From: an uncultured Micrococcales bacterium
Lineage (GTDB): Bacteria > Actinomycetota > Actinomycetes > Actinomycetales > Microbacteriaceae
Length of the DNA stretch: 64,000 nt
Direction: 5' to 3'
Assembly: GCA_903880095.1 (NCBI GenBank)
Contig: CAIRNX010000025.1
Coordinates: 1 to 64,000, forward strand
Shown piece by piece: positions 17,843 to 26,695 of this stretch; positions within the stretch are counted from its first letter, which is position 1; the number at the start of each line of letters is the position of its first letter. The position numbers and the translations under genes are program-made. The notes below the pieces were generated by a model. It was not told the origin of the DNA, did not search any database, and saw only the letters and a program-made list of their open reading frames with translations.

Positions 17843-19227
17843 TTTGCCGCCTTGCGCACTGCCTCTGCCACTCGCGAGGTGACGTCTGGGTGAAAAACGC
17901 TCGGGACGATGTAGCTGGCATTTAGTTCGCCCGGCTCAACACACGAGGCAAGTGCGGTTGCCGCGGCGAGCAACATCTTCTCGGTGATTACGTTAGAGCC
18001 CGCATCGAGAAGTCCCCTGAAGAAGCCAGGGAAGGCTAGAACATTGTTGATCTGGTTCGGAAAATCACTTCGACCGGTCGCCACAACGGCAGCGTGCTTG
18101 GCCGCGAGACTCGGCTCGATCTCGGGGTTCGGGTTGGCAAGTGCAAAGACAATCGCACCGGCTGCCATCTTTGCGATGTCGTGCTCGTCGAGGAGATTGC
18201 CAGCAGAGACCCCAATAAACACATCTGCGCCAACAATAGCTTCTTTGAGTGTGCCAGAGAACTTCGCCGAGTTGGTGTGCTCGGCAACCCATTCGAGGGT
18301 GCTGCCGGGTTCGATGTCTTCACGGCCTTCGACCACGACACCTTTTTGATCTGCAATCGTTGCGTGCTTGACGCCAGCCGCGAAAAGAAGTTTCAGAACC
18401 GCTGTTCCGGCAGCTCCGGCGCCAGACATTACCAGCTTGACGTCGCCAATTTCTTTGCCAACAACCTTTAGGGCGTTGCGAAGCGCAGCGACTACGACAA
18501 TCGCAGTGCCGTGCTGGTCGTCATGAAATACGGGGATGTCGAGTTCTTCGCGAAGCCTTGCCTCAATTTCGAAGCAGCGCGGAGCAGAGATGTCTTCAAG
18601 GTTGATACCGGCGAACCCGGGCGCGATTGCCTTCACCGTGCGCACGATTTCGTCGGTGTCTTGGGTGTCAAGGCAGATCGGGAACGCGTCGATGTCGGCA
18701 AAACGCTTGAACAGCGCGGCTTTGCCCTCCATCACAGGCAAAGCAGCGAGCGGGCCGATGTTGCCAAGACCCAGAACAGCCGAGCCGTCGGTTACCACAG
18801 CAATAGTGTTTCGCTTGATTGTCAGACGGCGAGCATCGCTCGGATCTTTGACAATTGCCTCACAGATTCGGGCGACGCCAGGGGTGTAGATAAGTGAAAG
18901 GTCGTCTCGGTTTCGAATCGGCAGTTTGGATTCTATTGTGAGCTTGCCGCCAAGGTGGGCGAGAAATGTTCGGTCAGAGACCTTGCCGACGACAACGCCT
19001 TCGATGCCTTTTAGTCGGTCGACGATGTCTTCGGCATGCTCCGAGTTGCGAGTCGCGCATGTTACGTCGACGCGCACTCGATCTGAGTCTGAGTGGTTTA
19101 CGTCGAGAGCTGTGACGATACCGCCAGAGGCCTCGATCGCACTGGTCAGCTCGCTAACCGTGGTTGGCTTAGCCGGCGCCTCGAGGCGCATGGTAATTGA
19201 ATATTGAACCGAAGGCGCCGTTGACAT
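17839..19227 (-). CDS. NAD-dependent malic enzyme with N-terminal ACT-like domain
   Basis: Oxidative decarboxylation of malate to pyruvate. About 80 N-terminal residues form an ACT-like regulatory domain (YSITMRLEAPAKPTTVSEL). The malic domain follows (LIYTPGVARICEAI, FPICLDTQDTDEIV, FHDDQHGTAIVV), then the NAD-binding domain with MSGAGAAGTAVLKLL. 462 residues. Acts at the pyruvate-TCA junction. Starts 24 bp after the HtrA-like gene and is coupled to DUF3039. Confidence 0.95.
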   Translation of the reverse strand: MSTAPSVQYSITMRLEAPAKPTTVSELTSAIEASGGIVTALDVNHSDSDRVRVDVTCATRNSEHAEDIVDRLKGIEGVVVGKVSDRTFLAHLGGKLTIESKLPIRNRDDLSLIYTPGVARICEAIVKDPSDARRLTIKRNTIAVVTDGSAVLGLGNIGPLAALPVMEGKAALFKRFADIDAFPICLDTQDTDEIVRTVKAIAPGFAGINLEDISAPRCFEIEARLREELDIPVFHDDQHGTAIVVVAALRNALKVVGKEIGDVKLVMSGAGAAGTAVLKLLFAAGVKHATIADQKGVVVEGREDIEPGSTLEWVAEHTNSAKFSGTLKEAIVGADVFIGVSAGNLLDEHDIAKMAAGAIVFALANPNPEIEPSLAAKHAAVVATGRSDFPNQINNVLAFPGFFRGLLDAGSNVITEKMLLAAATALASCVEPGELNASYIVPSVFHPDVTSRVAEAVRKAAK

Positions 19228-19251
19228 ATCTTCAGTCTGCCAGAGTTACCG

Positions 19252-20433
19252 CTACTTTGCGTTAGCGGCATCTCCGAGGGTTACATCAAGAGTCAATTCT
19301 TGACCTCCGCGAACTACAACAATCGTTGCTTTAGCTTTGGCCTTTTCTAAGCGCACCGCGGCGGTTAGATCTGAGGCAGAGGTGATTGTCTGATCATTGA
19401 ACTTCACCACAACATCCCCAGCTTTGAGCCCGCCCTTTTCGGCAGCGCCACCAGCCGTGAGTTTCACGATTTTGGCGCCATCCGAGAAAGCTGCACTTGA
19501 ATTGCTCGAAACGGCATCGCTTACTAGAGCGCCAAGCAGGCCGTGGCTTGCCTTACCAGACTTGATCAATTCGTCTGAGATTCGCTTGGCGATATTGGAC
19601 GGAATCGAGAAGCCGACACCGATGCTGCCAGACTGGGTTCCTGCGGTGTTACTGCTGGCCGTGGCTATCGCCACGTTGATACCGATTAGTTGACCCTTCG
19701 AGTTCAGAAGCGCACCACCTGAGTTGCCCGGGTTGATAGCGGCGTCGGTCTGAAGCACGCGCAGGCTTACAGGGGCGGCTCCAGAGCCGTTCCAAAGTTG
19801 CAGACTGCCGTCTGGAACGGCAGAGGACGCGACCTGGATTGTGCGGTTCAAAGCCGACAAGATTCCGGTGGTGACCGACTCTTCGAGGCCTAGAGGCGCA
19901 CCGATGGCAACCACGTTGTCACCAACGTTGACCTTCGATGAGTCCCCGAATTCCATCGGCGTGAACACCCCGCTTGCCTTGATCACTGCGAGATCATTGG
20001 TTGGGTCAATTCCGACCACGGTCGCGGCAGAAACAACTCCGTCGCTCGTCTTGATCTCGATCGAAACCTTATTTGTCTGGCCATCGAGGGTGACTACGTG
20101 AGCGTTGGTAAGAATTAGGCCGTATGAGGTCAGCACGACGCCGCTACCGCTACCGCCAGATTTCGCCGAGCCAACCGATACGGTGACAACAGAAGGCAGT
20201 GCCTTTGCCGCTACGCCGGTAACCCAGTTCACAGATTGGGTGTTGTTTACGACGACGGTCGAACTGTGACCAAGCAACGAAATGGTGGCAGCCGAAGCCC
20301 CACCAGCGACAACACCGGCAACGATGGCGGCGACGATCGCTGCAGATACGCGCTTTGAAGCCTTGGGCGCCACTGCGGCGGCAGGTGGCTGATAGGCGAA
20401 GGTGAACTGACGATTCTCGTTATCGATTGACAC
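19252..20433 (-). CDS. HtrA/DegP-type serine protease with PDZ domain
   Basis: Membrane-anchored envelope protease. Residues 1-30 are cytosolic, 31-55 a membrane helix rich in Ala/Val/Gly, followed by a trypsin-like domain with catalytic His112 (TNAHVV), Asp147 (DPTNDLAV) and Ser238 (NPGNSGGAL). A C-terminal PDZ domain spans about 300-390. GTG at 20433 with AAAGG upstream is preferred over a TTG seven codons earlier. 393 residues. Expected role is degradation of misfolded exported proteins. Confidence 0.93.
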   Translation of the reverse strand: MSIDNENRQFTFAYQPPAAAVAPKASKRVSAAIVAAIVAGVVAGGASAATISLLGHSSTVVVNNTQSVNWVTGVAAKALPSVVTVSVGSAKSGGSGSGVVLTSYGLILTNAHVVTLDGQTNKVSIEIKTSDGVVSAATVVGIDPTNDLAVIKASGVFTPMEFGDSSKVNVGDNVVAIGAPLGLEESVTTGILSALNRTIQVASSAVPDGSLQLWNGSGAAPVSLRVLQTDAAINPGNSGGALLNSKGQLIGINVAIATASSNTAGTQSGSIGVGFSIPSNIAKRISDELIKSGKASHGLLGALVSDAVSSNSSAAFSDGAKIVKLTAGGAAEKGGLKAGDVVVKFNDQTITSASDLTAAVRLEKAKAKATIVVVRGGQELTLDVTLGDAANAK

Positions 20434-20505
20434 TTGAAACCTTTCGATCCTCAATTAGGGGGAGCACGAATAGTTTAAGGATTCAATCTGGGAGAGCGCT
20501 GAGAA

Positions 20506-21180
20506 TTAGCAGCCCTTACGCTGAGAGCCGAAGCAATCGAAAAGCACTAGGAGCAGCTTGCCTGCCTTTGGTTTTACAAGCGACTCTGAAACCTTAAAGG
20601 TCAGGTAGTTGGTTTGAAGTGCGATGCCGCGTGGGTCAAGGATCCAGCGCGTTGAGCCCACGAACCTGAACTTCACGGCGAAATAAACCAGGGCACGAAC
20701 CCTGAAGGTTCCTGCGGCTTTGAAGTTGTGTACTGGCGTGGCCGCTACACCTTTTGTTCCGTCGCCAAAATCCCAGCTCGTGCGGGTGGGGGTAAATCGA
20801 ACAATTGCGAGTCTTCCAAGAAGGGTGTTTTTGCGCTGGTGAGTTGCCGCAGAAGTTTCAACGCCAAAGACCTCCCCAACGGCTAACTGTCGGGCCGAAG
20901 AACTGAAGGCTCTCGGTTTGAGCGGAGTAACAACGAAAAAGTTTGGGTCTACCTTGGGCTGACTCACTGGCGGCTTTTTCACCGGCGGTGTCACAGGCTT
21001 GCCAACCACTGGCGGCCACCAGTACTCGGCGCAAATAGTCACCTGGTCGCCAGCGACACGAGAACCGTAATGCAGCCGATCAGAGGCGCCCCGATTATCA
21101 CAGCTCATTGCATGAGCATGATTCACGCCCTGACCGACGAAGACAATGGCCATGCATGCGGCTGACAGGAATCTTTGCAT
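20506..21180 (-). CDS. Secreted protein with PKD-like domain, unknown function
   Basis: A 224-residue orphan with an N-terminal signal peptide (hydrophobic residues 5-20, likely cleavage after AHA at 22-24). A Pro/Lys/Val linker (about 58-75) follows. A PKD-like domain is marked by TSWDFGDGT and then HNFKAAGTFRVRALVYF, the usual WDFGDG...H.F..AGTY pattern. Cysteines lie near both ends, including a C-terminal CFGSQRKGC. It probably acts outside the cell in adhesion or surface binding (inference). Transcript appears leaderless (TAGGTT six bases before ATG). Confidence 0.8.
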   Translation of the reverse strand: MQRFLSAACMAIVFVGQGVNHAHAMSCDNRGASDRLHYGSRVAGDQVTICAEYWWPPVVGKPVTPPVKKPPVSQPKVDPNFFVVTPLKPRAFSSSARQLAVGEVFGVETSAATHQRKNTLLGRLAIVRFTPTRTSWDFGDGTKGVAATPVHNFKAAGTFRVRALVYFAVKFRFVGSTRWILDPRGIALQTNYLTFKVSESLVKPKAGKLLLVLFDCFGSQRKGC

Positions 21181-21186
21181 TCGAGC

Positions 21187-21192
21187 AACCTA
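21187..21192 (-). promoter_or_regulatory. -10 element of a leaderless transcript (PKD protein)
   Basis: TAGGTT on the minus strand, six bases before the ATG at 21180. There is no Shine-Dalgarno between them. Confidence 0.5.
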
Positions 21193-21232
21193 GCCGAGTG
21201 TCGTCTTCGAAATATAGTTCTCCACAAAAGCG

Positions 21233-21262
21233 AAAAACCGGCCTCCGTAGAGACCGGTTTTT
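21233..21262 (-). terminator. Rho-independent terminator after tRNA-fMet
   Basis: Nine-base inverted repeat AAAAACCGG/CCGGTTTTT with a 12-base loop, directly downstream of the tRNA on the minus strand. Its symmetry gives a U tract in either direction. It separates the tRNA from the PKD gene promoter. Confidence 0.85.
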
Positions 21263-21266
21263 CTAA

Positions 21267-21343
21267 TGGTTGCGGAGGCAGGATTTGAACCTACGACCTC
21301 CGGGTTATGAGCCCGGCGAGCTACCGAACTGCTCCACCCCGCG
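21267..21343 (-). tRNA. Initiator tRNA-Met (CAT)
   Basis: Full cloverleaf with encoded CCA. Initiator features: position 1 C opposite A72 (no pair) and the anticodon stem CCGGG/CCCGG with three G:C pairs next to the CTCATAA loop. The T arm is GTAGG-TTCAAAT-CCTGC. A TAAACT -10 candidate lies at 21355-21360, and a terminator follows. No -35 was found. Confidence 0.96.
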
Positions 21344-21373
21344 TCGGTAGAGCCAGTTTAGCACGAAAAAGCG

Positions 21374-24196
21374 TTACTTACCAGACGCCGCCAAAGCCGC
21401 ATCAATCGCAGCCTTAAGCTTGGCTTCAGCTTTGCCATACGTTGTCCAGTCGCCGGCAGCCAAAGCCGAAGCCTTATCGGCCATTGCTGCCTTTGCGGCG
21501 TTTAGCGCCGCAATAAGAGCGGCGTTTGCGGTGCCTGGTTTTGGTGGCGTTATTACGCCCCCTCCAGTACTAGAACCACCGAACAGAGATGTAAGAGCTC
21601 CATCGAGGGTGTCTTCGAAGGCGATCTTGTCACCGAATGCAACCAAAACCTTTTTGAGAAGCGGGAACGAGGTCTCGCCAGTTGACTTGATGTAAACCGG
21701 TTGCACGTAGAGCAGGCCACCACCAACAGGCAAGGTAAGAAGGTTGCCGTTCAACACTTTGGTCGAGCCTTGACTCAAAAGGTTCAGCAAGCGAGAAACG
21801 TCTGGGTCGACACTGAACGAGTTCTGCACCTGGCCCGGGCCTGGCACGATCGTGTCGCTCGGCAACTGAAGTAACCGAAACTTTCCGTAGGCCGAGGACT
21901 TCTCGCCAGCACTTGAGCCCGCATCGGAGTTCACCATCAGGTAACCGGTCAAAACGTTTCGAGAAGATTCGCCGGTTGAGCGCGGAATGAAGGTCGAGTA
22001 GAGCGAGAAACTCGGGGTCTTCTGCCCAGGCGCCTGCATCGTCATGTAATAAGGCGGCTGGAATGAAGCACCGTTTGCTGCGGTGGGGTCGTTTGGAATC
22101 ATCCACGCGTCCTGCTGCGAGTAGAAGGCGCCCGGGTCAGTTACGTGGTACTGGCCCAGGATTCCGCGCTGAACCTTGAAAAGGTCTGCTGGGTAACGAA
22201 CATGGCTCATGAGCTGAGCAGACATCTTGCTGACCGGAAGGATCGTGTTCGGAAACACCTTTTGCCAAGTTTTAAGAATTGGATCGGTGGTGTCCCAGGC
22301 GTAAAGCTTCACACTGCCGTCGTAGGCGTCGACGGTTGCCTTGACCGAGTTGCGAATGTAGTTAATGTCTGCGCCGTCAAAAGCGCCCTGAGAGTCGGTT
22401 ATCGCTGTGCCAAGGTTTTCGGCTCGCGAATAAGGGTAGCGGCTAGAGGTTGTATAGCCGTCGATGATCCACTGGACGCGGCCATCTACAACTGCTGGGT
22501 ACGGGTCGGAGTCGAGCGTTAGGTAAGGTGCAACCGCTGCAACGCGGGAGGCTGGGTCACGTTTGTAGAGAATCTGGGAAGAGTTATTAATCGAGTCGCT
22601 GAGCAACAGCTGCTCACTGCCGAACTTAATCGCGTAAGCAAGACGGGTGTACATGTTGTCTAGCTTCGGACCACCGTTGCCGTTGAAGGTTGTGTAAGTC
22701 TGCTCGGCGCCATCTTTGCCGCCAGGATAGTCGAGCTCTTTAGGGGTAGCTCCGGCAGGCGAACCAACAATCGAATATTCTGGCGACTTCTCTCCAAAGT
22801 AGATTCGGGGTTCGTAGGTGCCGAGGCTGCCCGTTGAAGGGATGCCAGACTGCAAAAACTTTGGCTGCCCATCGGCGGTGCGTTGGTTGCCATATGCTGC
22901 AACAATGCCGTAACCATGCGTGTAGACGAGAGTGTTGTTGAACCAAGACTGCGAGGTTCCGAGGCCGCTCTGGTTTAGCTCACGAACCGCGAGAACAGTG
23001 TCTTGGGTCTTGCCATCAATCTTGTAGCGGTCAACGTCCAGCAGGTTTTCGAAACCGTAGTACTGGCGGTACTGCTCAAGCTGTCTGAATGATTCACTGA
23101 CCAGAGAAGGGTCGATGATGCGAATGTTGGCCGTGGTGTCTGCATCTTTGCGCAAGTCAGCCGCGGTTGCCGTGGTCTTTGCGTTGTAGGCAATAGTTTC
23201 GACGTTGTCCAGCCCATAAGCCAGACGCGTTGCCTCGATGTTGCGCTTGATGAACTCTGACTCGAGGGTGCGCTCGTTTGGCACAACCTGGAAGCTTTGA
23301 ACCGCCCAAGGGTAAACGCCCTGAAGAATCAGGCCAGAGAGAATCATCAGTGATGTGCCGATGACCGGCAGGCGCCAACGACCGATGAAGGCGGAGGTCA
23401 CGAACAACACCGCGACTGCTCCAGCAATCAGGGCCATGATCTGCAACCCGGGAATCGAGGCGTTTACATCTGAGAAGGTAGCGCCGGTGTAAAGCCCAGA
23501 AGGGCTAGTCATGGTCTGAAACTGGTCGAGCCAAATGTCAAAACCCAGAGCCACGAAGAACAGGGCTAGATTAACGCCGATCTGAATTTGAGCACCCTTA
23601 GAGATTGTCGAGCTACGACCGTTGAACTTGATTGACCCGTTGTAAAGGTGAATGACCAACACCAAGAAACTGCTGATACCAAAGACAGACGTGATAAAAA
23701 CCAGCGAAGCCGAAAGGAATGGCAGGGTGAAAAGGTAGAAACTCGCGTCCATGTGGAATTGCGGATCAGCCGATCCCGTTGGCGTTGCGTTCAAAAATAG
23801 AAGTGCGTCTTGCCAGTTAGGCGCCGAAAGAACACCAGCAAAGATACCCAGGACCACCGGAATAGCGATAAGAAGACCCTTGCGCGCCTTCTCAAGGCCT
23901 TCACGGTAAGGGGCAAACGGGTCACGATCGCCGAGCCTGGTGTAAATCGGGCGAAGCTTGTTGGTGACAAACAAGTTGATTCCAACCACGATGACCATGG
24001 TTGCGAATGCCGCCAAGAACAGTGAGGTCTGAGAGCCGATCTCGGTGTAGAACACCTGCGAGAAGCCAAGCTGTTTGTACCAAAGTGTGTCTGTGTAGAA
24101 ACCGGTAGAGGCTACGAAGATGACTCCGAGAACGAGGAGAATCAGGGCCGAAAGTCTGGCGGGTTTGAAACGTTTGGTTTTAGTCGAATTGCTCAT
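21374..24196 (-). CDS. UPF0182 family large membrane protein
   Basis: A 940-residue protein of the UPF0182 family (Rv3193c type), function unknown. About seven membrane helices occupy the first 320 residues. A large, probably extracytoplasmic domain follows (to about 860), ending in a Gly/Pro linker and an Ala/Lys-rich helical tail. ATG 24196 is chosen for its GAGGAAG site; an earlier start would lie closer to the upstream stop without one. Eight bases after the Lon-like protease gene, matching the mycobacterial pair. Confidence 0.92.
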   Translation of the reverse strand: MSNSTKTKRFKPARLSALILLVLGVIFVASTGFYTDTLWYKQLGFSQVFYTEIGSQTSLFLAAFATMVIVVGINLFVTNKLRPIYTRLGDRDPFAPYREGLEKARKGLLIAIPVVLGIFAGVLSAPNWQDALLFLNATPTGSADPQFHMDASFYLFTLPFLSASLVFITSVFGISSFLVLVIHLYNGSIKFNGRSSTISKGAQIQIGVNLALFFVALGFDIWLDQFQTMTSPSGLYTGATFSDVNASIPGLQIMALIAGAVAVLFVTSAFIGRWRLPVIGTSLMILSGLILQGVYPWAVQSFQVVPNERTLESEFIKRNIEATRLAYGLDNVETIAYNAKTTATAADLRKDADTTANIRIIDPSLVSESFRQLEQYRQYYGFENLLDVDRYKIDGKTQDTVLAVRELNQSGLGTSQSWFNNTLVYTHGYGIVAAYGNQRTADGQPKFLQSGIPSTGSLGTYEPRIYFGEKSPEYSIVGSPAGATPKELDYPGGKDGAEQTYTTFNGNGGPKLDNMYTRLAYAIKFGSEQLLLSDSINNSSQILYKRDPASRVAAVAPYLTLDSDPYPAVVDGRVQWIIDGYTTSSRYPYSRAENLGTAITDSQGAFDGADINYIRNSVKATVDAYDGSVKLYAWDTTDPILKTWQKVFPNTILPVSKMSAQLMSHVRYPADLFKVQRGILGQYHVTDPGAFYSQQDAWMIPNDPTAANGASFQPPYYMTMQAPGQKTPSFSLYSTFIPRSTGESSRNVLTGYLMVNSDAGSSAGEKSSAYGKFRLLQLPSDTIVPGPGQVQNSFSVDPDVSRLLNLLSQGSTKVLNGNLLTLPVGGGLLYVQPVYIKSTGETSFPLLKKVLVAFGDKIAFEDTLDGALTSLFGGSSTGGGVITPPKPGTANAALIAALNAAKAAMADKASALAAGDWTTYGKAEAKLKAAIDAALAASGK

Positions 24197-24204
24197 TGCT
24201 TCCT

Positions 24205-25248
24205 CTACTTCGAACAAGTGGCAAAGCCACTCAAAGTTGATCCATTTTGCAGCGCAGTCAAGAGTTCAACGGCACGCTTCAATGTTTTGATGCGGTAAAC
24301 CTTCAAGCCGCTCGGCACCTTGCCGACGGTTTCTGCGCAGTTTTCGCTTGGCGCGAGAAAAACCTTAGCTCCAGAGTCTCTCGCCGCATACATCTTTTGC
24401 ACGATGCCTCCGATGGGCCCAACCTGTCCAGTCGGGTCAATTGTTCCCGTACCGGCGACATGATTCTTGCCGAGAAGTTGACCTGGTGTTAAACGATCGA
24501 TCATTCCGATGGCAAACATCGTGCCGGCACTCGGGCCGCCGACGTCGCCAAGGTCAACGTCGATTTTGAAAGGAAACTCGTACTTGAAGCCGACATAGAC
24601 GCCGATGTAGAAGTCACCCTTTACTTTGCGAGGCGTCACCTCGACAACCTTCGATACTCCCTTGTGAGTGATACCTACCTTTAGGGGGACTTTTTGGTCC
24701 CAACTCTTAACTCGACTGCGCAAAAGGTCCGTGTCGGCCACCGGTAAACCATTAACCGAGTCAATGTAATCACCCGGGGAGATGATTCCGGTCGCGGCAC
24801 TATCGGTCATCATCGAAATCACGTAAACCCTTGACGTGTATTTGATGCCGAGGTAGTTCATAGCTGCGGCCTGGGCATCTTGTTGCGACGCCTGCATCAT
24901 TGCTGCGTCTTCGGCGTAAACCTGAGAAGTTTTTACGCCCGGTGGGTATGCAACGTTGATTGGCACAACCTCTTTTGATGGGTCCATGCTCGCTTGCCAA
25001 ACCTGAAACCAGGTTGGTTCATCGCCAGGCTGCCCGACTTCTTGAACAGTCAAGGCGTCTAGTTGACCGGTGACCGGGTAGGTTTTGGCATCGTGAACGA
25101 TAATCACCGGCTTGCCCGCAGTCACGCCAAGAACGTTGAATGTAGGGCCTGGCTGATCTATTACGTAAGGCGCTCGGCCGATGAAAAGAACCCCGAGGCT
25201 AGCCAAAAGAATAAAAGCGCCCAGTGCACCAACGATTCGACGCAACAA
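24205..25248 (-). CDS. PDZ domain-containing Lon-like serine protease (YlbL type)
   Basis: Membrane-anchored protease. One N-terminal helix (residues 5-25) is followed by a PDZ-like domain around 148-200 (ATGIISPGDYIDSVNG), then a Lon-type catalytic domain without an AAA module. The Ser-Lys dyad is Ser240 (VGGPSAGTMF) and Lys285 (GGIVQKMYAA), 45 residues apart as in Lon. TTG start at 25248 has AGGGG five bases upstream. In Bacillus such a protein acts in regulated proteolysis; the substrate here is unknown. Confidence 0.92.
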   Translation of the reverse strand: MLRRIVGALGAFILLASLGVLFIGRAPYVIDQPGPTFNVLGVTAGKPVIIVHDAKTYPVTGQLDALTVQEVGQPGDEPTWFQVWQASMDPSKEVVPINVAYPPGVKTSQVYAEDAAMMQASQQDAQAAAMNYLGIKYTSRVYVISMMTDSAATGIISPGDYIDSVNGLPVADTDLLRSRVKSWDQKVPLKVGITHKGVSKVVEVTPRKVKGDFYIGVYVGFKYEFPFKIDVDLGDVGGPSAGTMFAIGMIDRLTPGQLLGKNHVAGTGTIDPTGQVGPIGGIVQKMYAARDSGAKVFLAPSENCAETVGKVPSGLKVYRIKTLKRAVELLTALQNGSTLSGFATCSK

Positions 25249-25328
25249 GCTGACCCCTAACTCAATAAGTATTCAAAGCCTATGCCACGCTATCGGCGAA
25301 CATTGGAGCGCTTCTTGATTTGGCGCGT

Positions 25329-25334
25329 TAACCT
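25329..25334 (+). promoter_or_regulatory. -10 element of a leaderless transcript (DUF2342)
   Basis: TAACCT followed by six bases and the GTG at 25341. No Shine-Dalgarno is possible in the six-base gap. The divergent Lon-like gene starts 92 bp away. Confidence 0.55.
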
Positions 25335-25340
25335 AAAGGC

Positions 25341-26645
25341 GTGAGCGAAGAAAACTTTGATCCAGAGGCTATGGCCGAATTTTTGCGCGAGCTTTTGTCG
25401 AAGCAGAACGGGCTCGACCCCGAGCAACTTGCAGCCGCCGCCGGCTTGGCGAATGACCCGAAGGCGCTCGCCGAGTTGATGCGCCAGATTCAGCTGTCAC
25501 TTGCAGCCACCTCGAAGGACGTCGTCAACGGAGTGAACTGGAAGCTCGCCATCGACCAGTCGAGAAAGTTCGCTGCCGATGGAGCGTTTGCGGTTAGCGA
25601 TGCCGACCGCTCGGCGATTTCTGGTGCGATTTCGATCGCCGAGCTTTGGCTCGATGAATCGACCGTTCTCCCCCAACTCACATCTACACCGAAGCTGATA
25701 ACCCGCGAACTCTGGGTTGGCGAATCTTTGCCACTTTTTCAAGAGTTGAGCGAACCGATTGCTTCGCGCATGGCTGAGGCCTTGACCGAAAACCTCGAGC
25801 AAAACATGCCAGAAGAGCTTTCGGGAATGATCGCCGGGGCTGGCGGGATGTTGCGTTCGGCTGGTGGCACCATTTTCGCGATGCAACTTGGCCAGACTCT
25901 TGGCAAACTTTCGCGCGAGGTTTTGACAGGCGGCGACTTGGGTCTGCCGTTCTTCACCGAACAGCGAGCGGTTTTTGTTCCGCAAAATATTAATGAATAC
26001 TCGAAAGACCTCGAGATTCCTAAAGACCAGCTGCTCATTTTTTTGAGTATTCGCGAACTCGCCCACGCACGCCTGTTCAAGCAGAGCAAATGGCTTCGCG
26101 ACAGCGTGGTCAGCCAGATCATCAACTACGCCTCTGGCATCACCATCGACGCCGAGCGCATGAGCGACCTGGCTGAAGGCTTCGACTTCAACGACCAAGA
26201 CCGCCTTCGTGAAGCACTCGGTAACGGCGAACTTTTGTCTGAACGAACCGAAGACCAAAAGCGCGCTCTGGCAAACATCGAAACCACCCTCGCGCTCATC
26301 GAAGGATGGGTAGAGGCTGTCACCGACGAGGCTTCAAAGCGTCTGCCTCAAGCTGCAACCCTTGGCGAGATTCAACGCCGCCGCCGCGCAAGCGCAAGCC
26401 CCGCTCAGGCGACCTTTTCGACCCTTCTCGGACTCGAACTGCGACCGAAGCGTATTCGCGAAGCAGCTGCGATGTGGCAATCCGTGACCACGGCCGTTGG
26501 CGCCCAAAAGCGCGATGACCTGTGGGATCACCCAGACCTCATGCCGACAAGCGAAGACATCGACAACCCGAGCGGCTTGATCTCGAAACTTCGCGACACC
26601 CACGACGACGCCATGGACGCGGAGCTGCGCAAACTACTCGACTAA
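25341..26645 (+). CDS. DUF2342 zincin-like protein (TIGR03624 type)
   Basis: A 434-residue protein of the actinobacterial DUF2342 family, often annotated as a zinc-dependent metalloprotease or putative hydrolase. The C-terminal two thirds holds the FTEQRAVFVPQNI segment and the helix SIRELAHARLF (residues 236-246). There the first position of HExxH is Arg238 while Glu239 and His242 remain. I recall this R-E-x-x-H form in the family, so it may be normal, but proteolysis is unproven. Followed after 50 bp by an E1-like gene. Comparable to Rv3195. Confidence 0.88.
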   Translation: MSEENFDPEAMAEFLRELLSKQNGLDPEQLAAAAGLANDPKALAELMRQIQLSLAATSKDVVNGVNWKLAIDQSRKFAADGAFAVSDADRSAISGAISIAELWLDESTVLPQLTSTPKLITRELWVGESLPLFQELSEPIASRMAEALTENLEQNMPEELSGMIAGAGGMLRSAGGTIFAMQLGQTLGKLSREVLTGGDLGLPFFTEQRAVFVPQNINEYSKDLEIPKDQLLIFLSIRELAHARLFKQSKWLRDSVVSQIINYASGITIDAERMSDLAEGFDFNDQDRLREALGNGELLSERTEDQKRALANIETTLALIEGWVEAVTDEASKRLPQAATLGEIQRRRRASASPAQATFSTLLGLELRPKRIREAAAMWQSVTTAVGAQKRDDLWDHPDLMPTSEDIDNPSGLISKLRDTHDDAMDAELRKLLD

Positions 26646-26695
26646 GTCTGTGGAGAGCCCAGATAGGGCGCTTTGGTTGTTGGCAAACTAATGCG

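Noticed and set aside
25497-26258. A 253-codon minus-strand open frame opposite DUF2342
   Set aside because: DUF2342 is the conserved family on the plus strand; the antisense product has no family features.
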